DNA from: Negativicoccus succinicivorans
Lineage (GTDB): Bacteria; Bacillota; Negativicutes; Veillonellales; Negativicoccaceae
NCBI RefSeq assembly: GCF_018373335.1
Contig: NZ_JAHAHH010000080.1
Location: forward strand, 1 to 5,364
Length of the DNA: 5,364 nucleotides
Direction: 5' to 3'
The first letter of the stretch is position 1, and every line of letters starts with the position of its first letter. The position numbers were made by a program, and so were the translations under genes. Below, piece by piece: positions 1 through 5,364 of the stretch. Below the pieces are notes generated by a model. The model ran no database searches. It was given only the letters and a program-made list of their open reading frames with translations, and was not told the origin of the DNA.

Positions 1-1
1 G

Positions 2-598
2 TACGTGCCCTGCGAAGTCTGCCACGGCGCGCGCTATAATCGCGAAACGCTGGAAGTGAAATATAAAGGCAAAAATATTTCCGATGTGCTCAATATGACG
101 GTGGATGAGGCGGTCGAATTTTTCGTCAATCACCCGGCCATTGTCCGAAAATTGCAAACGATTCAGGACGTGGGGCTCGGTTACATTCGCCTCGGTCAGC
201 CGGCGACCACGCTTTCCGGCGGGGAAGCGCAGCGCGTCAAATTGGCGACGGAGCTGGCGAAACGCAGTACCGGCAAGACACTTTATCTTTTGGATGAACC
301 GACCACCGGTTTGCATGTGGCGGATATTCATAAACTGATGGATGTCTTACAGCGAATCGTCGATGAAGGCGATACCGTGGTGATCATCGAGCACAATTTA
401 GATGTGATTAAATGCGCCGATCATATTATCGACTTGGGACCGGAAGGCGGTTCGGGCGGCGGTACGATCGTGGCGACCGGTACGCCGGAGGAAGTAGCGG
501 CCGTGCCGGAGTCATACACGGGTCATTATTTAGCGCCATTGCTGGAACGGGCGCGAAAACTCGGTCAGGTGGAGGATCGCCATGCGGCAAGTGAATGA
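2..598 (+). CDS. uvrA: UvrABC system protein A, C-terminal part (5' end outside window)
   Basis: UvrA is the ATP-driven damage-recognition subunit of cytoplasmic nucleotide excision repair; as a dimer it scans DNA and loads UvrB. About 198 C-terminal residues are present, and the reading frame is open at the left edge. It starts with Tyr-Val-Pro-CEVC, which matches the last CxxC pair of the C-terminal zinc finger. Next comes the second ABC ATPase half: signature LSGGEAQRVKLATEL (about nt 212-256), Walker B LYLLDEPTTGLH (about nt 281-316) and the switch histidine in VVIIEHNLDVIKCADH (about nt 377-424), then the family's usual IIDLGPEGG. The preserved signature and Walker B indicate a functional ATPase site. 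The C-terminal tail after SYTGHYLAPLLE is short and ordinary. The gene overlaps uvrC by 17 nt, as in the uvrB-uvrA-uvrC clusters known in Firmicutes; uvrB and the rest of uvrA would lie to the left. No frameshift is seen. Confidence 0.97.
   Translation, partial: YVPCEVCHGARYNRETLEVKYKGKNISDVLNMTVDEAVEFFVNHPAIVRKLQTIQDVGLGYIRLGQPATTLSGGEAQRVKLATELAKRSTGKTLYLLDEPTTGLHVADIHKLMDVLQRIVDEGDTVVIIEHNLDVIKCADHIIDLGPEGGSGGGTIVATGTPEEVAAVPESYTGHYLAPLLERARKLGQVEDRHAASE
571..575 (+). promoter_or_regulatory. Ribosome binding site of uvrC, inside uvrA
   Basis: GGAGG lies 6 nt before the ATG at 582, within the last codons of uvrA. It decides the uvrC start: the nearest in-frame alternative, GTG at 591, would sit 15 nt from it, too far for good initiation. 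Confidence 0.8.
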
Positions 599-2444
599 GC
601 GGATCCAAACCAAGCTCGACGCCTTGCCGACCACACCCGGGGTCTACCAGTGGAAAGATCGGTTCGGTAAAGTCATCTACGTCGGCAAAGCGGTGAATTT
701 ACGCAGCCGCGTGCGTTCCTACGTGCGGGAAGAAAGCAAGAACAGTCCCAAAGTGAATGCCATGATGAACCACGCCGAAGATGTCGACTTTATTCTGACC
801 AAAACGGAACTGGAAGCGCTCATTCTCGAATGCAATTTGATTAAACGCTTGCATCCGAAATATAATATTCTCCTGCGGGATGATAAAACATATCCGTACA
901 TCAAAATCACGTTGCAGGAAGATTATCCGCGCGTCTTTATGACGCGGCGGCTGGTGCGTGACGGCGCGCGGTACTTGGGGCCGTTTACGGATGTCGGCTC
1001 GGTGGCGCGGACATTGAAAACCTTGCGGCAGATTTACCCCTTGCGGACCTGTCGGTCGATGAAAGTACGACGGCCCTGTCTGCAATACCATTTGAAACGC
1101 TGCCAGGCTCCCTGCATGGGCCGGGTGGAACAAGCTACTTATCATCAAATGGCGCAGGAAGTCTGCGATATTTTTGAAGGTAAAAACCGGCAGTGGCTGC
1201 ACCGCTGGGAAAACAGCATGAAAGAGGCGGCCGCGGCGATGCGGTATGAGGAAGCGGCCCGCTACCGGGACCGTATCGTCGCTTTGAAGAGCGTACAGGA
1301 GCGGCAAAATATCGTGGCCGCCGCCGGCAACTTGGATATGATCGGCGTCGCTCGCACGGCGGATAAAGTGGGCGTCGTCATTTTACTTGTCCGCGCCGGC
1401 AAAGTGATCGGCAAAGAAAACTATATGGTCAGCGGCTCATACGGTGAAAGTGATGCGGAAGTGTTGGCCGGATTTATCAAGAATTATTACACCGGCAACG
1501 CAGACCGCGTGCCGAAAGAAGTAGCCGTGCCGTTTTTGCCTGCCGATGCCGAACTGCTTGGTGAATGGTTGACGGCGGAGCGGGGCTCGCAGGTGAAAAT
1601 CGCCGTGCCGCAACGAGGCTTCCGTCGCGGCCTGAAAGATATGGCGCAGGACAATGCCGCGAAGTACCTGGCGGATAAAGAACTGCAATGGCAGCACACG
1701 GTGGATAAACAAAGCGGCGCCGTGCGCGATCTCGCGCAAATTTTGGATCTGCCCAATCTGCCGGAACGCATTGAGTGTTTTGATATCAGTCATATTCAGG
1801 GCGCGGAGACCGTCGCCTCCATGAGCGTTTTGATTGACGGCAAACCGACCCGTAGCGAATACCGCAAATTCAAATTGAAAACCGTGCAGGGCAAGCCGGA
1901 TGATTTCGCTTCCATGCGTGAAATCATGGCGCGCCGTTATGGCAATCATCCCGATTGGCCGTTGCCGGATTTGATCGTCATCGACGGCGGCAAAGGACAG
2001 TTGCATGCGGCGTTGCCCGTCATTCGCGAGTGCGGCGTCCAAACACCGGTCATCGCTCTGGCGGAACGGATCGAAGAGATTTTTACCGAGTACAGTAACG
2101 AACCGATTGTGTTGGATCATCGTTTGCCGGCGCTGCAGTTGTTGCAGACGGTGCGTGATGAAGCCCATCGGTTCGCGATTACGTACCATCGCAAATTGCG
2201 CAGCAAACGGAACTTCCAATCCATTTTGGATCATATTGACGGCATCGGTCCGAAACGTCGTCAGGCGTTATGGCAGGCGTTTCCGAATTTGGACGCGATG
2301 CGCGCGGCCGATGTCGAAGCATTGGCGGCCGTGCCCGGTATGAATCGGAAAGCCGCCGAAGCCGTGTACGCGTTTCTGCGGGCGGAAAAACATGAAAAAC
2401 AGCAGCTGCTGCAGACGAAAGACGACAATCAAAAATGGGTATGA
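582..2444 (+). CDS. uvrC: UvrABC system protein C (excinuclease subunit)
   Basis: UvrC is the dual-incision nuclease of nucleotide excision repair; it joins the UvrB-DNA complex and cuts on both sides of the lesion. This is a full-length protein of 620 residues, normal for the family. Residues ~14-95 are the GIY-YIG nuclease for the 3' cut (GVY 20-22, YVG 33-35, Arg43, conserved acidic residues in ELEALILE near 76-83). Cys157, 166, 174 and 178 (C-x8-C-x7-C-x3-C) match the four cysteines known to hold an iron-sulfur cluster in UvrC. Residues ~205-242 are the UVR motif that contacts UvrB (AAAAMRYEEAARYRDRI). The RNase H-like 5' nuclease follows, with Asp401 (CFDISH), Asp441 (KPDDFASM), Asp468 (VIDGGKGQ) and RDEAH at 525-529. 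A double helix-hairpin-helix (HIDGIGPKRR, AVPGMNRKAA; 551-600) binds DNA at the C terminus. The gene overlaps uvrA by 17 nt and ends at an intrinsic terminator. All catalytic residues I could check are present. Confidence 0.98.
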   Translation: MRQVNERIQTKLDALPTTPGVYQWKDRFGKVIYVGKAVNLRSRVRSYVREESKNSPKVNAMMNHAEDVDFILTKTELEALILECNLIKRLHPKYNILLRDDKTYPYIKITLQEDYPRVFMTRRLVRDGARYLGPFTDVGSVARTLKTLRQIYPLRTCRSMKVRRPCLQYHLKRCQAPCMGRVEQATYHQMAQEVCDIFEGKNRQWLHRWENSMKEAAAAMRYEEAARYRDRIVALKSVQERQNIVAAAGNLDMIGVARTADKVGVVILLVRAGKVIGKENYMVSGSYGESDAEVLAGFIKNYYTGNADRVPKEVAVPFLPADAELLGEWLTAERGSQVKIAVPQRGFRRGLKDMAQDNAAKYLADKELQWQHTVDKQSGAVRDLAQILDLPNLPERIECFDISHIQGAETVASMSVLIDGKPTRSEYRKFKLKTVQGKPDDFASMREIMARRYGNHPDWPLPDLIVIDGGKGQLHAALPVIRECGVQTPVIALAERIEEIFTEYSNEPIVLDHRLPALQLLQTVRDEAHRFAITYHRKLRSKRNFQSILDHIDGIGPKRRQALWQAFPNLDAMRAADVEALAAVPGMNRKAAEAVYAFLRAEKHEKQQLLQTKDDNQKWV

Positions 2445-2473
2445 AAAAGAGCGGTGAGCACCGCTCTTTTTTT
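2444..2473 (+). terminator. Intrinsic terminator of the uvrA-uvrC unit
   Basis: AAGAGCGGT (2447-2455), a loop GAGC (2456-2459) and ACCGCTCTT (2460-2468) form a hairpin of at least 8 GC-rich pairs, followed by seven T (2467-2473). The flanking A-run pairs with the T-run, so the structure could in principle stop transcripts on both strands, though no minus-strand gene needs it. It begins at the last base of the uvrC stop codon, leaving no 3' untranslated spacer. Confidence 0.94.
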
Positions 2474-2638
2474 GTCCGCTTTTACAATAAAATGAGACGC
2501 TTGTAAACGTGTAAAAATAAGAAATTGTTTTTCGCGACGCGTTGAGAATTCCCGCCGTCGTTGTAAATAAAGGACTTATTAAAAGGAAAAGAAGAATTTG
2601 TACGAGTTGTTTTCAAGGCAGCTTACCAAAATTTTGTT
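2474..2638. other. AT-rich intergenic region without a convincing gene
   Basis: This stretch between the uvrC terminator and the putative pst promoter has no ORF with family features. It holds several copies of one hexamer: TTTACA at 2481-2486, and its complement TGTAAA at 2502-2507, 2510-2515 and 2562-2567. The first two form an inverted repeat, TTTACAA-13 nt-TTGTAAA (2481-2507). A 10-bp palindrome CAAAATTTTG lies at 2627-2636, next to the downstream TTTACA copies. A purine-rich run (2579-2597) resembles a ribosome site but leads only to a 25-codon TTG-start frame, which I do not call. Part of this region may be an upstream regulator-binding area for pst. No tRNA, riboswitch or repeat array was recognised. 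Confidence 0.5.
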
Positions 2639-2677
2639 TTTACAATCTATTTACAAAGACTGTGTGGTCTTTTGACA
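2639..2677 (+). promoter_or_regulatory. Candidate Pho box (11-bp spaced direct repeats) of the pst operon
   Basis: TTTACA occurs at 2639 and 2650, exactly 11 bp apart. The same register passes through TGTGTG at 2661 (a poor match) and reaches TTGACA at 2672. PhoP of Bacillus is known to bind hexamers close to TT(A/C/T)ACA separated by about 5 bp, and PhoB boxes share the 11-bp period. Three of four positions fit, directly upstream of pstS, the classic target. The regulator is not in the window, so the assignment is inference. TTGACA at 2672-2677 is also a perfect sigma-A -35 sequence. Confidence 0.5.
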
Positions 2678-2682
2678 GTCTT
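2656..2682. repeat. Inverted repeat over the putative -35 region
   Basis: AAGACTGT (2656-2663) and ACAGTCTT (2675-2682) are perfect reverse complements with an 11-nt spacer, so the half-site centres lie 19 bp apart, about two helical turns. The repeat overlaps the last direct-repeat hexamer and ends 4 bp before the TATTAT candidate. That position suits a dimeric operator. A second, shorter dyad, AAAGAC (2655-2660) with GTCTTT (2667-2672), uses part of the same bases. The repeat is visible in the sequence; the role is inferred. Confidence 0.45.
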
Positions 2683-2686
2683 CCGC

Positions 2687-2692
2687 TATTAT
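2687..2692 (+). promoter_or_regulatory. Candidate -10 element of the pst promoter
   Basis: TATTAT matches five of six positions of TATAAT. It lies 9 bp after TTGACA, too close for a normal -35/-10 pair, but near the distance at which an activator box replaces the -35 in known Pho promoters. The alternative with 17-bp spacing is AGTTAT at 2695-2700, preceded by TG at 2692-2693; it is a weaker match. Transcription would start around 2698-2708. Confidence 0.4.
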
Positions 2693-2719
2693 GCAGTTAT
2701 ACCAATTCGTATCGATTCC

Positions 2720-2727
2720 AAAGGAGG
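2720..2727 (+). promoter_or_regulatory. Ribosome binding site of pstS
   Basis: AAAGGAGG is a near-perfect Shine-Dalgarno sequence, ending 10 nt before the ATG at 2738. It rules out the in-frame TTG at 2672, which lies upstream of it in the promoter and would bury the signal peptide behind 22 extra residues. Confidence 0.9.
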
Positions 2728-2737
2728 AACGAAAAAG

Positions 2738-3640
2738 ATGAAACAAGGTAAACGTTTAGGTTTAGCAGCAGCCAGTGTAGTAATGGCATTAGCGATCGCG
2801 GGTTGCGGTGGCGGTTCCGGCTCCAGCTCCGGCGGAGACAAAGCGGCTTTTGATTTGGCCAAAGATATTCACGTTATTTCCCGTGAAGACGGTTCCGGTA
2901 CGCGTGGCGCGTTCGTTGAATTGTTGGGCATTGAAGTCAAAGAAAACGGTAAGAAAGTCGACCGCACTTTGAGCTCCGCTCAGATTACGAACAGCACCAA
3001 CGTCATGATGACCAGCGTAGCGAATGACGCGTATGCGCTCGGCTACATTTCCCTCGGTTCGTTGAACGATACCGTAAAAGCGTTGAAAGTTGACGGCGTG
3101 GAAGCGACTCCGGCGAACGTTATGAACGGCCAGTACAAATTGGCTCGTCCGTTCAATGTTGTCATCAGCAAAGAAAAAGGTTTGACTCCGCAAGCGGAAG
3201 ACTTCCTGAAATTTATCCACAGTAAAGAAGGCCAGAAGATCGTTAATGACAACGGCTACATCGCGGTGGATCAAGCTCCGGCAGCGTACACTCCGGCCAA
3301 CCAGTCCGGCAAAATCGTATGCGCGGGTTCGTCTTCGGTAACTCCGGTCATGGAAAAATTGGCGGAAGCTTACCAGAAAGCCAACCCGAACCTGAAAGTC
3401 GAAGTGCAGCAGAGCGACTCGACGACCGGTGTTCAATCGGCGATCAGCGGCACGGCCGATCTCGGTATGGCATCGCGTGAATTGAAAGACAGCGAAAAAG
3501 ATAAAGTTGAAGGCAACGTTATTGCCAAAGACGGCTTGGCGGTTATTGTCAACAAAGCGAACAGCGTAGAAAACGTCAAAGCGGATTCTGTTCGTGACGT
3601 TTACATTGGCAAAATTACGAAATGGCAGGATGCGAAATAA
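2738..3640 (+). CDS. pstS: Phosphate-binding lipoprotein PstS, circularly permuted
   Basis: This is the extracytoplasmic receptor that captures inorganic phosphate and hands it to the PstCA channel; 300 residues. The N terminus is a lipoprotein signal (MKQGKR, hydrophobic stretch 8-21, lipobox I20-A-G-C23), followed by a Gly/Ser tether to about residue 33. The family's motifs are all present but in changed order. First comes R49-x-x-GSGT (49-55), the phosphate loop that is central in ordinary PstS; then YALGYISLGS (99-108), ALKVDGVEAT (115-124), ARPFN (136-140) and the usual C-terminal end GQKIV..GYIAV (165-177). After a linker (~178-191) comes the normal N-terminal part: KIVCAGSSSVTP (192-203), QQSDSTTG (224-231), ADLGMASREL (240-249), DGLAVIVN (265-272) and finally GKITKW (291-296). 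The phosphate-contact positions are Ser199, Ser228, Arg49 and 53-55; where E. coli has Asp56 there is Ser246. The frame is intact and pstC follows 30 nt later. The family call is firm; preference for phosphate over a related anion is inferred from the operon. Confidence 0.93.
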   Translation: MKQGKRLGLAAASVVMALAIAGCGGGSGSSSGGDKAAFDLAKDIHVISREDGSGTRGAFVELLGIEVKENGKKVDRTLSSAQITNSTNVMMTSVANDAYALGYISLGSLNDTVKALKVDGVEATPANVMNGQYKLARPFNVVISKEKGLTPQAEDFLKFIHSKEGQKIVNDNGYIAVDQAPAAYTPANQSGKIVCAGSSSVTPVMEKLAEAYQKANPNLKVEVQQSDSTTGVQSAISGTADLGMASRELKDSEKDKVEGNVIAKDGLAVIVNKANSVENVKADSVRDVYIGKITKWQDAK

Positions 3641-3658
3641 CATCTGCCGGTAAGAAGC

Positions 3659-3663
3659 GGGAG
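3659..3663 (+). promoter_or_regulatory. Ribosome binding site of pstC
   Basis: GGGAG lies 7 nt before the ATG at 3671, in the 30-nt pstS-pstC gap. It is weaker than the pstS site. I see no strong hairpin in the gap that would protect or end a pstS-only transcript. Confidence 0.6.
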
Positions 3664-3670
3664 TGAGCGG

Positions 3671-4534
3671 ATGAATTCGCAGACAAGTGAAAAGTTGATG
3701 AGCTGGACGGTGCATGTGATGGCGGCAATGTCCATCGTATGCGTCTTCCTCATCGGGCTCTTTATCTTTGCCAAAGGAATTCCGCCGATGTTTACCATCG
3801 GTTTGCAGGATTTCCTTTTGGGATCAAGTTGGCGCCCGACGGACGTACCGCCCACATACGGGATTTTCCCGATGATCATCGGCAGTATGCTGGTCACTCT
3901 CGGTGCGATTTTGATGGGCGGACCGGTTGCCTTGGCGGCAGCCGTCTGCCTTTCTTTTTTTGCACCGGAAAAGTGGCGTCGTGTACTGCGTTCGTTAGTT
4001 TTATTGTTGGCCGGTATTCCTTCGATCGTCTACGGTTTCTTCGGCATGGTTGTCATGGTGCCGATGGTGCGCGAGTATTTAGGCGGCAACGGCAACAGCG
4101 TGTTTACGGCGGCGTTATTGCTTGCCATTATGATTTTGCCGACGATTATTTCGGTCAGCGAGTCGGCGCTTTCGACGGTACCGGATCGTTACTATGAAGG
4201 CGGTCGCGCGCTGGGGCTGACTCACGAGCGCACCGTGGTCGGGATCATGGTGCCGGCGGCTTCCGGCGGTATCTTGGCGTCGTTTGTCTTGGGCATCGGC
4301 CGCGCGGTCGGTGAAACGATGGCCGTTATCATGGTCGCGGGTAACCAGGCAGTGATTCCGTCGTCACTTTGGGACGGGACGCGTACTTTGACGGCCAATG
4401 TCGTTTTGGAAATGGGTTACGCGGCAGACCTGCACAGGGAAGCGTTGATTGCGACCGGCGCGATTTTGTTTATTATGATTTTGTTATTGAATACGCTGTT
4501 CCTGTTTTTACGTGAAAGGCTGGTTAAATCATGA
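3671..4534 (+). CDS. pstC: Phosphate ABC transporter permease PstC
   Basis: This is one of the two membrane subunits forming the phosphate channel of the Pst transporter; it pairs with PstA in the cytoplasmic membrane and couples to the ATPase PstB. It has 287 residues, slightly shorter than the E. coli protein and normal for Firmicutes. Hydrophobic segments lie at about 17-36, 65-97 (long, possibly two passes), 107-132, 145-163, 195-224 and 258-280, consistent with six helices. Signature motifs are TYGIFPMIIGSMLVT (62-76), LAGIPSIVYGFFG (113-125), the EAA coupling loop EGGRALGLTHERTVVGIMVP (176-195) that docks on PstB, and GIGRAVGETMAV (208-219), whose Arg and Glu are conserved in Pst permeases. 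The ATG is supported by GGGAG 7 nt upstream. The stop overlaps the pstA start as ATGA. Nothing is missing. Confidence 0.95.
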   Translation: MNSQTSEKLMSWTVHVMAAMSIVCVFLIGLFIFAKGIPPMFTIGLQDFLLGSSWRPTDVPPTYGIFPMIIGSMLVTLGAILMGGPVALAAAVCLSFFAPEKWRRVLRSLVLLLAGIPSIVYGFFGMVVMVPMVREYLGGNGNSVFTAALLLAIMILPTIISVSESALSTVPDRYYEGGRALGLTHERTVVGIMVPAASGGILASFVLGIGRAVGETMAVIMVAGNQAVIPSSLWDGTRTLTANVVLEMGYAADLHREALIATGAILFIMILLLNTLFLFLRERLVKS

Positions 4535-5364
4535 GCAAACGTCGTGGGGAACCGCGCGGCGCCTACGAATGGATCGTACAGGCAGCGGTTTGGCTGGGCA
4601 TTACGCTCACGATGGGGGTCTTGGTGTACTTGTTGGTGCACATCCTTTGGAACGGTATTCCGTTCGTGACCGCCGATCTGTTTGCTTATAAGTACAATAC
4701 ATCCAACGTTTCGCTCTTTCCTGCATTGATCACGACGATTTATCTGACCATCGGCACATTGCTTTTGGCGATACCGTTGGGCGTAGGCACCGCCGTGTAT
4801 ATGACGGAATACGCGCAACGCGACTCGTGGTTGGTAAAATGGGTTCGGATGGCCAGTGAAACGCTCGCCGGTATTCCTTCCATTGTGTACGGTTTATTCG
4901 GTTTTTTGTTTTTCGTTATTTTCTTGCAACTGGGATATTCGTTACTATCCGGTGTTTTGACAATGACGATCCTCGTGCTCCCCTTTGTCATTAAGACAAC
5001 GGAAGAAGCGCTTTTGACCGTGCCGACCGGTTTGCGCGAAGGCAGCTACGGCTTGGGCGTAGGTAAACGGGACACTATTTTAAAAATTATTTTGCCGGTG
5101 GCCGGCCGCGGGATTGTGGCGGGCATAATTCTGGCGATCGGCCGTATCGTCGGTGAAACGGTCGCGTTGATGTACACGATCGGCACTGTTCCGGAAATTC
5201 CGGGCAACCTGATGCAGTCCGGTCGAACGATGGCGATTCACATGTACGCGCTTTCCAGCGAAGGTATTCACACGGATAAAGCGTACGCCACCGGCGTTAT
5301 CTTGATTGTAGTCGTAGTTTTGATGAACGAGATCTCCTCGCTCGTCATGAATAAATGGAGAAAA
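4531..5364 (+). CDS. pstA: Phosphate ABC transporter permease PstA (3' end outside window)
   Basis: This is the second channel subunit of the phosphate transporter and partner of PstC. My translation gives 278 residues with no stop before the window edge. Pst permeases usually end shortly after the MNEISSLVMNKW-like stretch seen at 265-276, so only a few codons are likely missing. Hydrophobic segments are at about 17-38, 64-90, 111-135, 139-155, 190-217 and 252-268. Diagnostic motifs are FPALITTIYLT (63-73), LAGIPSIVYGLFGF (112-125), the EAA loop EGSYGLGVGKRDTILKIILP (170-189) and AIGRIVGETVAL (202-213). It shares LAGIPSIVYG and GRxVGET with the preceding pstC, reflecting the known ancient paralogy of the two subunits. 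The start is the ATG of an ATGA overlap with the pstC stop, with AAAGG at 4515-4519 as a possible weak ribosome site; coupling to pstC translation is likely. pstB and phoU would be expected next but lie outside. Confidence 0.95.
   Translation, partial: MSKRRGEPRGAYEWIVQAAVWLGITLTMGVLVYLLVHILWNGIPFVTADLFAYKYNTSNVSLFPALITTIYLTIGTLLLAIPLGVGTAVYMTEYAQRDSWLVKWVRMASETLAGIPSIVYGLFGFLFFVIFLQLGYSLLSGVLTMTILVLPFVIKTTEEALLTVPTGLREGSYGLGVGKRDTILKIILPVAGRGIVAGIILAIGRIVGETVALMYTIGTVPEIPGNLMQSGRTMAIHMYALSSEGIHTDKAYATGVILIVVVVLMNEISSLVMNKWRK

Noticed and set aside
699..1307. 202-codon open frame on the minus strand inside uvrC
   Set aside because: Antisense to the GIY-YIG and iron-sulfur regions of UvrC, with no sign of a real product.
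1437..2234. 265-codon open frame on the minus strand inside uvrC
   Set aside because: Antisense shadow of the catalytic half of uvrC, without family motifs; the + strand frame has all expected active-site residues.
2533..2541. CGCGACGCG near-palindrome
   Set aside because: Too short, with a central base that breaks the symmetry and no partner nearby.
2627..2636. CAAAATTTTG palindrome as an operator
   Set aside because: A 10-bp AT palindrome is easily found by chance in such AT-rich DNA; noted only for its closeness to the TTTACA repeats.
2598..2674. 25-codon leader peptide candidate (TTG start, purine-rich run upstream)
   Set aside because: TTG start, poorly spaced AAGG, and it ends inside the putative -35 region, so it would probably not be on the main pst transcript.
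2672..2737. Upstream TTG start extending PstS by 22 residues
   Set aside because: The TTG is the putative -35 hexamer, the AAAGGAGG ribosome site lies downstream of it, and the extension would displace the lipoprotein signal from the N terminus.
2542..2751. 69-codon TTG-start frame leading into pstS
   Set aside because: Out of frame with pstS, spans the promoter and the pstS ribosome site, has no ribosome site of its own and shows no protein-like features.
2738..3640. pstS as a fusion of two half-genes or a pseudogene
   Set aside because: A single uninterrupted frame carries each canonical segment once, with a proper signal, stop and operon spacing; a permutation explains this better than fusion of unrelated parts or decay.
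2789..3715. 308-codon open frame on the minus strand across pstS
   Set aside because: It is the complement of a well-supported gene, has no recognisable domain or plausible start signal, and its length follows from the biased codon use of pstS.

Overview
The window comes from a bacterial chromosome and carries two unrelated housekeeping clusters, both on the + strand. The proteins read like low-GC Gram-positive (Firmicutes) relatives, yet the DNA has roughly balanced GC with many gcg, cgt and ccg codons. A Negativicutes-type organism (Veillonella/Megasphaera/Dialister relatives) is my best guess. This rests on remembered sequence style, not on a search.

Region 1 (1-2473) is nucleotide excision repair. 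The last ~198 codons of uvrA overlap the start of a complete uvrC by 17 nt, so the two are co-transcribed and probably translationally coupled. UvrA recognises damage and loads UvrB; UvrC then makes both incisions. A strong intrinsic terminator begins directly at the uvrC stop codon and separates this unit from the next.

Region 2 (2474-2737) is an AT-rich intergenic stretch with no convincing gene. It holds the presumed control region of the phosphate operon: TTTACA/TTGACA hexamers in an 11-bp register (PhoP/PhoB-box-like), an 8-bp inverted repeat with an 11-nt spacer over the same place, a TATTAT -10 candidate and a strong Shine-Dalgarno sequence.

Region 3 (2738-5364) is the start of a pst high-affinity phosphate uptake operon: pstS (lipoprotein receptor), pstC and pstA (paired membrane permeases). 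The window ends inside pstA, probably within a few codons of its stop. The ATPase gene pstB and the regulator phoU would be expected downstream but are not in view.

The most notable observation is that PstS is circularly permuted relative to the textbook protein. The segment that is normally C-terminal (RxDGSGT phosphate loop through the GYIxV end) comes first, straight after the lipoprotein signal. The segment that is normally N-terminal (AGSS strand through GKITxW) comes last. The reading frame, signal, ribosome site and operon context are all intact, so it looks like a working gene and not a broken or misassembled one. I recall similar order in other Firmicutes phosphate-binding proteins, so this is probably an under-described subfamily and not unique to this genome.
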